From an uncultured Synergistales bacterium (GTDB taxonomy: Bacteria; Synergistota; Synergistia; Synergistales; Aminobacteriaceae), in assembly GCA_905236605.1 (NCBI GenBank), contig CAJORD010000207.1:1-5197 (forward strand): DNA of 5,197 nucleotides. Reading direction: 5' to 3'. Every line of letters starts with the position of its first letter. Positions within the stretch are counted from its first letter, which is position 1. The notes below the pieces were generated by a model. It did not search any database, had not been told where the DNA came from, and saw nothing but the letters and a program-made list of their open reading frames with translations. Positions 1 to 4,594 of the stretch are shown here, piece after piece. Position numbers and translations under genes: made by a program.

Positions 1-912
1 GCCTACGGGTTTAACCTTCGTCTGTGTAGCGTCAAAAATTGAACCTGCTGTGCTGTCGATGATGTCGGACGAAACGATCTGATCGGTGTTGTACTCGAAT
101 GACTCTGTCTCTTCTTTCTTCATCTGGGCGTTGACCTGCTCGACCGTTACAGCGCCGTTTACGACTGCGTCAAGAATCGTCGTTGAGCCTGTCGGTGTCG
201 GGACTCTCTGTGCTGCTCCGTCGAGCTTGCCAGCTAATTCAGGAATGACAAGACCAATAGCCTTCGCTGCGCCTGTTGAGTTCGGGACGATGTTGCAAGC
301 TGCTGCGCGTGCTCTGCGTAAGTCGCCTTTGCGGTGCGGGCCATCAAGAACCATCTGATCGCCTGTATAAGCGTGTACTGTGGTCATAAAGCCGGAAACT
401 ATAGGAGCGAGGTCATTAAGAGCCTTCGCCATAGGCGCTAAGCAGTTAGTTGTGCATGAAGCTGCTGAAATAATTGTGTCTTCGGGTTTAAGTGTCTTGT
501 GGTTTACGTTGAAAACGATCGTCGGAAGGTCATTGCCTGCGGGAGCTGAAATTACGACCTTGCGCGCGCCGGCCTTAATGTGAGCTTCGGCCTTTGCCTT
601 TGACGTGTAGAAGCCAGAGCACTCAAGAACTACATCAACCTTAAGCTCGCCCCAGGGAAGCTCTTCGGCTTTCGGCTTTGCATAAATCGTGATGACTTTG
701 CCGTCTACTGTGATTGTGCCTTTCTCGTCGTCGAAGTCTACTGTTTTGTTATAACGTCCGTGTGTTGTGTCGTATTTAAGAAGGTGAGCAAGCATTTTCG
801 GCGCGACAAGGTCATTAATTGCTACGACCTCATAACCCTCTGCGTCAAACATCTGACGGAATGCAAGGCGACCAATTCTTCCGAAACCATTAATGGCAAC
901 TCTTACAGCCAT
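1..912 (-). CDS. gap: Type I glyceraldehyde-3-phosphate dehydrogenase (3' end cut off by window)
   Basis: This cytosolic glycolytic enzyme oxidises and phosphorylates glyceraldehyde-3-phosphate to 1,3-bisphosphoglycerate using NAD+. I translated the minus strand: 304 residues are present out of the usual 330-340, and the frame is still open at position 1. The Rossmann motif GFGRIGR is at residues 9-15. The Asn-Asp-Leu at 33-35 is typical of NAD-preferring rather than NADP-preferring forms. The catalytic motif SCTTNCLAP has its nucleophile at Cys153. The HAYTGDQ segment provides His180, giving the usual spacing of 27 from the cysteine. STGAAKA and RVPTPT, which bind phosphate and substrate, follow. 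The start is set by an AGGAGG 11 nt upstream of an ATG that begins the typical MAVRVAINGFGRIGR. It lies downstream of flagellin in the same direction, but a terminator and its own promoter make it a separate unit. Nothing visible is broken. Confidence 0.97.
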   Translation of the reverse strand, partial: MAVRVAINGFGRIGRLAFRQMFDAEGYEVVAINDLVAPKMLAHLLKYDTTHGRYNKTVDFDDEKGTITVDGKVITIYAKPKAEELPWGELKVDVVLECSGFYTSKAKAEAHIKAGARKVVISAPAGNDLPTIVFNVNHKTLKPEDTIISAASCTTNCLAPMAKALNDLAPIVSGFMTTVHAYTGDQMVLDGPHRKGDLRRARAAACNIVPNSTGAAKAIGLVIPELAGKLDGAAQRVPTPTGSTTILDAVVNGAVTVEQVNAQMKKEETESFEYNTDQIVSSDIIDSTAGSIFDATQTKVKPVG

Positions 913-922
913 GATAAAAAAT

Positions 923-930
923 TCCTCCTA
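923..930 (-). promoter_or_regulatory. Shine-Dalgarno of gap
   Basis: The minus strand reads TAGGAGGA here. The AGGAGG core (929-924) is 11 nt before the ATG at 912, a workable distance, and it fixes the gap start codon. Confidence 0.85.
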
Positions 931-943
931 ATTAAACTATTTT

Positions 944-957
944 TGAAAACGTTTTAA
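944..957. promoter_or_regulatory. Possible LacI-family / cre-like operator at gap
   Basis: The plus strand reads TGAAAACGTTTTAA, with a perfect 10-bp palindrome AAAACGTTTT at 946-955 centred on CG. It matches the catabolite-responsive consensus TGWAARCGYTWNCW at 13 of 14 positions on either strand. The centre (950/951) falls where a transcript from the TATAAT at 957-962 should begin, so a bound repressor would block gap transcription. The match is seen directly. The binding protein is inferred: CcpA itself belongs to Firmicutes, and another LacI/GalR-family regulator would be expected in other phyla. An AT-rich palindrome can also arise by chance. Confidence 0.4.
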
Positions 958-985
958 TTATACAACAAGAATTTTAATAATTAAA
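957..985 (-). promoter_or_regulatory. Candidate sigma-70 promoter of gap
   Basis: The minus strand has a perfect TATAAT at 962-957. At 17 bp spacing the -35 is only TTTAAT (3 of 6 matches, 985-980), so the -35 is weak and lies in the T-tract of the flagellin terminator. The start would be near 950, leaving a leader of about 38 nt. The -10 is convincing, the -35 is not, and an activator or read-through from flagellin cannot be excluded. Confidence 0.45.
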
Positions 986-1012
986 AAAGACCCGGATTTT
1001 TGTCCGAGTCTT
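983..1012 (-). terminator. Rho-independent terminator of flagellin
   Basis: On the minus strand a 10-bp stem is formed by 1012-1003 and 996-987, with one G-U wobble (1007/992) and a 6-nt loop at 997-1002. Six Ts follow at 988-983, two of them in the base of the stem. It starts about 40 nt after the flagellin stop codon, and there is no T-run in the other direction, so it acts on flagellin only and separates it from gap. Confidence 0.85.
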
Positions 1013-1052
1013 AGGGGTTGGAGTTTTATGTGTGAAGTGGAAATTTGCTTTA

Positions 1053-3596
1053 TTATTGCAATAAGCTGAGCACCGACTGCGGAAGCTGATTCGCCTGCGC
1101 AAGCATGGACGTACCGGACTGGTTGAGAATCTGGAGCTTGACAAATTCCATCATCGTCTGCGCCATGTCGGCGTCTCTGATTCTGGACTCCGCTGCGGTC
1201 AGGTTGGTCAATGTCGTTGTCAGGTTCTCGCTCGTGTATTCGAGAGCGTTCTGATACGCACCAATCTTCGCGCGCTGTGTTGAAACTTTGTTGATAGCAG
1301 CGTCAATCTGTCCGATTGATTTTGAAGCTGACTCGCGCGTAGCTACGTTGATGTTCGTAACGCCGAGTGCGCCTGCTGTCATGTTACCGATGTCGATTGC
1401 GATGTCTTCGCCTTCGTTGGCGCCAATCTGGAACACCGTCGAGCTGTCAACAATGTGAACGACTGCATCATATGCATCAGTGTCGGCTGTGAGCAAGAAA
1501 TTCTCTTCGCCATCGCTCCATGTTGCTTTAATATTAGCAACAGGGCTAAATTCTATATCTACGTTCGGGTGAAGAACTCCGATTAATCTATTGTCGGAGA
1601 CCTTGACGTTTGTCGCGCCATTTACAGGGATTCCTGTGTGAGCGTCATAAATCGAAGCCACAAAGGCAGTCGTTGAACTCTCTTGTACGACATTAAAAGC
1701 AAGCGAATTAATTAAATCTTCGTCGCCGCTGAACGTTAAATCGCCTGACGAACCAGGAAGCAGCGATCTGAAAATGAATGTGCCCGCAACCGTTTCAAGA
1801 CCCTGCGAAGGCATATCGACGCCTTGAGTTTTTTCTACAAACGTGCAGAACTTGTTTGAATCTGTGCCCTCAGTCAGATATTTAGCTTGGCCGAGGCCAT
1901 TTGCGATTGCGTCATTGAACTTAGCCTTTAACTCGTTAAGCGTATCGGTTCCATAAATCGTAATGCTCGTACTTTCGCCATCACCCTGAGTAATTGTAAT
2001 TGTCTTTGGGGAATCGAGCATGAAGACTCCTGAAGAATTCCAGAACGTGTTCAAGTCGCGAAGCTTTGTGTCGCCAACTGCTGTTTTGCCGATATAAGCG
2101 GCTGTAAAGCTTGCAAGTTCATCAGTACCCGGCACTATAGCGTTGTCTCCGTCGAGCGTGAAATTTTCGTCAGTCGTTAAAATGACATCACCATTGTAAA
2201 CCGTACCATTTTCTGAATTCAAATAGAAATTTCTGAAATGAAGCTGTTTATTCTGTGTGGCTTCTGTACTGATGTTGAAAATCATCGGCTGCCCCACAAG
2301 AGGCTTCAATGCACCTTCATCGTACTTGTCATTACTCGCTGAGTAGGTAAATTCGTCATTTGTTTCTGCCGTTTCTGAATCCTCGCTAGAATTGTACCAA
2401 GCATCTGGCCAATCGAGATCTTGATCACCAACAATTCTCACGCCCAAGTCAGGACTAACGTCATCGTCCCCCTGACCTCTTACGTTATAAACAAACTTGC
2501 TACCTGCCGAAAAGTTTGCAAACGCACCGCCAGTTAATTGTAATGTTAAAGCACCTTCAAAATCTTCATCCGATTCAGAAAGCCCAACAAGCTTGCCTAG
2601 CTGAATAGCATCGGCAATATTTCCCCCTGTAACCTTGAGGGTGATATTGTCCATTATCGCACTGTCAACCGAACCATCTGCTTTGAGAATGTTTGACTGC
2701 GCACTGAGAATTACAGTCCCTTCGTTTTCATCGCCACTCATAGAGGTTACTGTGAATAGAATATTGGCGTTATTGGGACTATTAGCATCTAAAGTGAAGT
2801 AGTCGGCTACATTTTCTGCCTTTAACTGAGCATCATCATTGGCAGAATCTTTAAATCCATAAGCACCTGTAATCTGCGAGTCGGTATCAGTATCTACAGC
2901 CTGTACCTTGTAATTCGCCGCAGGGAGACTGTCAACCTCAACTTTTGTCACACCTTTTTCCGTCAGCATCGAAGTGTTTGTGATTACGTTCGGGTGCTTA
3001 ATTGTCATGACAGATGATTTCTGCACTTGGCCTGCGCCTGTCTGATTGGGATCAACGTTGACTTTGATCCTGTAGTTTCCTTCAAATGATTTTTTCTGAC
3101 CGAACTGGTCAATCTCTCGAAGCGAACCATTTACATAGGCCTTCACGTTAAGATTGCTTGATGATGTGATACCTGCTGAACTCCCGTCAAGTAAACGTTT
3201 TTTGTTAAATTGAGTCGTCTTAGCTATCCTATCAATTTGATCAGCAAGCTGATTGATTTCGAGTTGAATGTAACTTCTGTCTTGTGAGGTGAGTGTGTCA
3301 TTTGACGCTTGAACAGCTAACTCACGCATTCTCTGAAGCATTGAGTTCGTTTCACCAAGCGCGCCTTCAGCTGTCTGAAGCATTGATGTAGCATCTTGCG
3401 TATTTCTAACAGCTATTTCAAGTCCTGAAATCTGTGCACGCATTTTCTCACTTATGGCGAAACCTGCTGCGTCGTCTGCTGCTGAATTAATACGAAGCCC
3501 TGTTGAAAGCTTTTGAATCGTTTTTTCCATCGCGGAATTCGTTGAATTTAACGAATTATACGCGGTGAGTGCTGGTATATTATGATATATTCTCAT
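1053..3596 (-). CDS. fliC: Flagellin, large (847 aa) filament subunit
   Basis: This is the structural subunit of the flagellar filament, exported through the flagellar type III apparatus and polymerised outside the cell. Residues 1-138 form the conserved N-terminal D0/D1 helices (LSTGLRINSAADDAAG, then LQRMRELAVQASND, then TTQFNKKRLLDG). About 725-847 form the C-terminal D1/D0, including RIRDADMAQTMMEFVKLQIL and ending SVLSLLQ. Between them lies a roughly 585-residue, acidic, beta-rich variable region, far larger than in common flagellins of 270-550 residues. Residues about 530-570 (KTITITQGDGESTSITIYG, then DTLNELKAKFNDAI) resemble a flagellin hook IN motif. There is a single cysteine, Cys584. 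The ATG is set by AGGAGG 10 nt upstream and by the typical MRIYHNIPALTAYNSLN start. A sigma-28 promoter lies upstream and a terminator downstream, so it is monocistronic. The assignment is firm. The symbol could equally be hag or flaA. Confidence 0.97.
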   Translation of the reverse strand: MRIYHNIPALTAYNSLNSTNSAMEKTIQKLSTGLRINSAADDAAGFAISEKMRAQISGLEIAVRNTQDATSMLQTAEGALGETNSMLQRMRELAVQASNDTLTSQDRSYIQLEINQLADQIDRIAKTTQFNKKRLLDGSSAGITSSSNLNVKAYVNGSLREIDQFGQKKSFEGNYRIKVNVDPNQTGAGQVQKSSVMTIKHPNVITNTSMLTEKGVTKVEVDSLPAANYKVQAVDTDTDSQITGAYGFKDSANDDAQLKAENVADYFTLDANSPNNANILFTVTSMSGDENEGTVILSAQSNILKADGSVDSAIMDNITLKVTGGNIADAIQLGKLVGLSESDEDFEGALTLQLTGGAFANFSAGSKFVYNVRGQGDDDVSPDLGVRIVGDQDLDWPDAWYNSSEDSETAETNDEFTYSASNDKYDEGALKPLVGQPMIFNISTEATQNKQLHFRNFYLNSENGTVYNGDVILTTDENFTLDGDNAIVPGTDELASFTAAYIGKTAVGDTKLRDLNTFWNSSGVFMLDSPKTITITQGDGESTSITIYGTDTLNELKAKFNDAIANGLGQAKYLTEGTDSNKFCTFVEKTQGVDMPSQGLETVAGTFIFRSLLPGSSGDLTFSGDEDLINSLAFNVVQESSTTAFVASIYDAHTGIPVNGATNVKVSDNRLIGVLHPNVDIEFSPVANIKATWSDGEENFLLTADTDAYDAVVHIVDSSTVFQIGANEGEDIAIDIGNMTAGALGVTNINVATRESASKSIGQIDAAINKVSTQRAKIGAYQNALEYTSENLTTTLTNLTAAESRIRDADMAQTMMEFVKLQILNQSGTSMLAQANQLPQSVLSLLQ

Positions 3597-3710
3597 TTCT
3601 ATTTAGCCTCCTGCACGCCTCGACGGGGGGAAAACTTCCTGCCCGGCTTGGCGAAAAATCCTACTAATTTTTTAATCCAGATGTTCCCGGATAATATTTT
3701 TTGAAAACTA
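3597..3710 (-). promoter_or_regulatory. Flagellin 5' leader with five GGA triplets
   Basis: The predicted untranslated leader runs from the sigma-28 start (about 3710) to the ATG. On the minus strand GGA occurs at 3687-3685, 3678-3676, 3661-3659, 3639-3637 and 3611-3609, the last inside the Shine-Dalgarno. Short possible hairpins include ATCC...GGAT (GGA in the loop and GGA in the arm) and GGAA-GTT-TTCC. CsrA represses flagellin translation in some bacteria by binding GGA in leaders of this kind. CsrA control here is inference from motif density only. Confidence 0.35.
3607..3612 (-). promoter_or_regulatory. Shine-Dalgarno of flagellin
   Basis: A perfect AGGAGG on the minus strand, 10 nt before the ATG at 3596. 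It decides the start codon and fits the high expression expected of a filament protein. Confidence 0.9.
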
Positions 3711-3716
3711 GTTAGT

Positions 3717-3743
3717 TTTTCGGCTAAATATTGAGGCTCTTTA
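3717..3743 (-). promoter_or_regulatory. Sigma-28 (FliA/SigD) promoter of flagellin
   Basis: The minus strand has TAAA at 3743-3740, a 15-bp spacer, and GCCGAAAA at 3724-3717. This matches the flagellar sigma factor consensus (TAAA-N15-GCCGATAA) at every -35 base and at 7 of 8 -10 bases. It places flagellin in the late flagellar class, expressed once the hook-basal body is finished. Just downstream an inverted repeat (AAAACT at 3704-3709 with AGTTTT at 3714-3719) overlaps the end of the -10 and the expected start site. Confidence 0.85.
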
Positions 3744-3781
3744 ATTCTAAAAATTTTTCGCTGATTTTTGTTTTTTTGTGT

Positions 3782-3847
3782 TTCGACCTTTCACGCTATT
3801 CATGTACACTATCCAGTGCCAAATAGCCCGCGCACGGTTGTCTCCGC
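3782..3847. repeat. 66-bp structured repeat, copy 1
   Basis: It runs from TTCGACCTTTCAC to TCTCCGC and matches copy 2 at 64 of 66 positions. The predicted fold has an outer stem GCTATT (3795-3800) with AATAGC (3822-3827) and an inner stem CACT (3807-3810) with AGTG (3815-3818). The loop is ATCC, which reads GGAT on the minus strand. A second small hairpin CCG-CGCA-CGG follows at 3828-3837. The transcribed strand is unknown. It lies about 40 bp upstream of the flagellin promoter, so it is not in the flagellin mRNA made from that promoter. Confidence 0.8.
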
Positions 3848-3931
3848 ACCAAAAATCTTAAAAAGACTTTTGAATCTCTGAACACTCTTTTGATGTCCTT
3901 ACGAATTTTGAATTTTTCGTGTTACCTTGGC

Positions 3932-3997
3932 TTCGACCTTTCACGCTATCCATGTACACTATCCAGTGCCAGATAGCCCGCGCACGGTTGTCTCCGC
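3932..3997. repeat. 66-bp structured repeat, copy 2
   Basis: It lies exactly 150 bp after copy 1. The only changes are T to C at 3950 and A to G at 3972. These two bases pair in the outer stem, now GCTATC with GATAGC, so a T-A pair has become a C-G pair. The inner CACT-ATCC-AGTG hairpin (3957-3968) and the CCG-CGCA-CGG hairpin (3978-3987) are unchanged. CTATCCA also occurs twice within this copy (3946-3952 and 3959-3965). Confidence 0.8.
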
Positions 3998-4108
3998 CTC
4001 GAAAATTTTCGCCGTTCGCAAAAACTAAAAAAACTAAAAAAAAGTTTTGAAAATGATTCTTAAACTTTGAAATTTGATTTTGGAATTTATTTTGTGATGT
4101 CGGACTTC

Positions 4109-4141
4109 GTAAACTATCCAGTTTGAACCGCTGCCCGGCTT
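4109..4141. repeat. Degenerate third repeat unit
   Basis: GTAAACTATCCAG at 4109-4121 matches the core of copies 1 and 2 (GTACACTATCCAG) at 12 of 13 positions. Here the hairpin is AAACT (4111-4115), loop ATCC, AGTTT (4120-4124), so the C-G pair of the other copies is an A-T pair. A second small CCG...CGG hairpin follows at 4128-4138, as in the other copies. Its core lies 155 bp after the core of copy 2. The rest of the 66-bp unit is not recognisable. Confidence 0.5.
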
Positions 4142-4253
4142 TTAATTTTTTTCGCCGTCTTTGAAGCATTTCGCAAAGAGTATAAATAGCCAATTCGATT
4201 TTGTCAAGGGCAATTTGAAAAAAAATTTTGGGAAAGAAAATTTTGTGAAAGTC

Positions 4254-4282
4254 TTTACATATTAAAAATGAAAGTATATAAT
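4254..4282 (+). promoter_or_regulatory. Sigma-70 promoter of candidate small RNA
   Basis: TTTACA at 4254-4259 (5 of 6 matches), a 17-bp spacer, and a perfect TATAAT at 4277-4282. The upstream DNA is very A/T-rich and could serve as an UP element. Start predicted at the A at 4289. Confidence 0.8.
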
Positions 4283-4288
4283 TCTTTT

Positions 4289-4367
4289 AACAAAATAAAG
4301 AACTATTCTAAGAACCGAAACATTAGGATCATGCCTTAGAGTCCCCGATCTGCCGGGGATTTTTTTT
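4289..4367 (+). ncRNA. Candidate small non-coding RNA, about 79 nt
   Basis: A strong promoter and a strong intrinsic terminator bracket about 79 nt with no usable reading frame: the only ATG (4331) meets TAG two codons later. The predicted fold is an unpaired A-rich 5' end, then a stem TCTAAG (4307-4312) with CTTAGA (4335-4340) closing a 22-nt loop, then the terminator hairpin one base later. I do not recognise the family. It does not match 6S, tmRNA, SRP, RNase P or any riboswitch I know, and it has no gene directly behind it apart from a tRNA with its own promoter. It is therefore more likely a stand-alone, trans-acting RNA than a leader. Existence is inferred from signals only. Confidence 0.6.
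4342..4367 (+). terminator. Rho-independent terminator of the small RNA
   Basis: A 6-bp, GC-rich stem TCCCCG (4342-4347) with CGGGGA (4354-4359), a 6-nt loop ATCTGC, and eight Ts at 4360-4367. Confidence 0.9.
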
Positions 4368-4397
4368 ATTTCGTTTTTTTAATTTTTTAGTCTGAGT

Positions 4398-4425
4398 TTG
4401 ACAAGCTAGAAAAATTTGCTATACT
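4398..4425 (+). promoter_or_regulatory. Sigma-70 promoter of tRNA-Val
   Basis: A perfect TTGACA at 4398-4403, a 16-bp spacer, and TATACT at 4420-4425, preceded by TGC, which makes an extended -10. Transcription should start near 4432, giving a 27-nt leader that RNase P would remove. Confidence 0.85.
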
Positions 4426-4458
4426 TTTTCGCGTCTTGAAAATATTGAATGGATTTCA

Positions 4459-4533
4459 GGGCGGTTAGTTCAGAGGTAGAACGCTTCCTTGACACGGAAG
4501 AGGTCAGAAGTTCGATTCTTCTATCGCCCACCA
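4459..4533 (+). tRNA. tRNA-Val (anticodon GAC)
   Basis: It carries valine to GUC/GUU codons. The cloverleaf is complete. The acceptor is GGGCGGT (4459-4465) with ATCGCCC (4523-4529), with one G-U pair. The D stem is GTTC/GAAC. The anticodon stem is CTTCC/GGAAG around the loop TTGACAC, with anticodon GAC at 4491-4493. The T stem is AGAAG/CTTCT with loop TTCGATT. The discriminator is A at 4530, and CCA is encoded in the DNA at 4531-4533. It has its own promoter and terminator, so it is a single-tRNA unit. Confidence 0.97.
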
Positions 4534-4547
4534 AAAATTGAATTTCA

Positions 4548-4589
4548 AAATCCGTTTTGCATTTCGCCGAAGCAGAGCGGATTTTTTTT
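4548..4589. terminator. Terminator after tRNA-Val, probably two-way
   Basis: An 11-bp stem pairs 4550-4560 with 4572-4582 (ATCCGTTTTGC with GCAGAGCGGAT, two G-U pairs) around an 11-nt loop. It is followed on the plus strand by a T-tract at 4582-4589. On the minus strand a shorter T-run (4550-4547) follows the same stem, so it may also stop the convergent methyltransferase transcript, whose stop codon is 6 bases away. Confidence 0.8.
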
Positions 4590-4594
4590 GTAAC

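Larger units (their letters stand above)
3744..4253. other. Gene-free AT-rich region carrying structured repeats
   Basis: I see no credible protein gene in these roughly 510 bases. The one open frame on the minus strand (3858-4193) is AT-rich low-complexity sequence read through a DNA repeat. The region holds two near-identical 66-bp repeats and a degenerate third unit, separated by AT-rich spacers with A-tracts (ACTAAAAAAA twice at about 4024-4044). It ends with an AT-rich segment containing a direct repeat AAAATTTTG (4222-4230 and 4238-4246) just upstream of the small-RNA promoter. That segment could act as an UP element. Confidence 0.6.

Noticed and set aside
86..358. Plus-strand open frame of 90 codons
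   Set aside because: It lies fully within gap on the opposite strand, has no Shine-Dalgarno or family resemblance, and is a shadow of that gene.
380..583. Plus-strand open frame of 67 codons
   Set aside because: Antisense shadow of the gap active-site region.
760..957. Plus-strand open frame of 65 codons
   Set aside because: Mostly antisense to the gap N terminus, and it runs into the gap promoter; no initiation signals.
3782..3997. CRISPR array
   Set aside because: Only two full copies, the repeat (66 bp) and spacer (84 bp) are too long, the third unit is degenerate, and no cas gene is present.
4101..4135. tRNA-like GGTTCAAA on the minus strand in the third unit
   Set aside because: It resembles a T-loop, but no T-stem partner, anticodon arm or acceptor can be formed.
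3858..4193. Minus-strand open frame of 111 codons
   Set aside because: Rich in Lys/Asn/Phe from AT-rich DNA, with no clear Shine-Dalgarno or known domain. It merely reads through repeat copy 2. The difference between copies fits RNA/DNA pairing better than coding (one change is silent, one is Asp/Asn), although a conserved peptide GDNRARAIWHWIVYM in both copies is worth remembering.
3744..4253. Insertion sequence or MITE
   Set aside because: No terminal inverted repeats bounding the block, no target-site duplication and no transposase remnant were seen.
4322..4340. Tiny frame AGGATCATGCCTTAG in the candidate small RNA
   Set aside because: The ATG is followed by one codon and a stop, and the AGGA is too close to it, so it is not a credible leader peptide.
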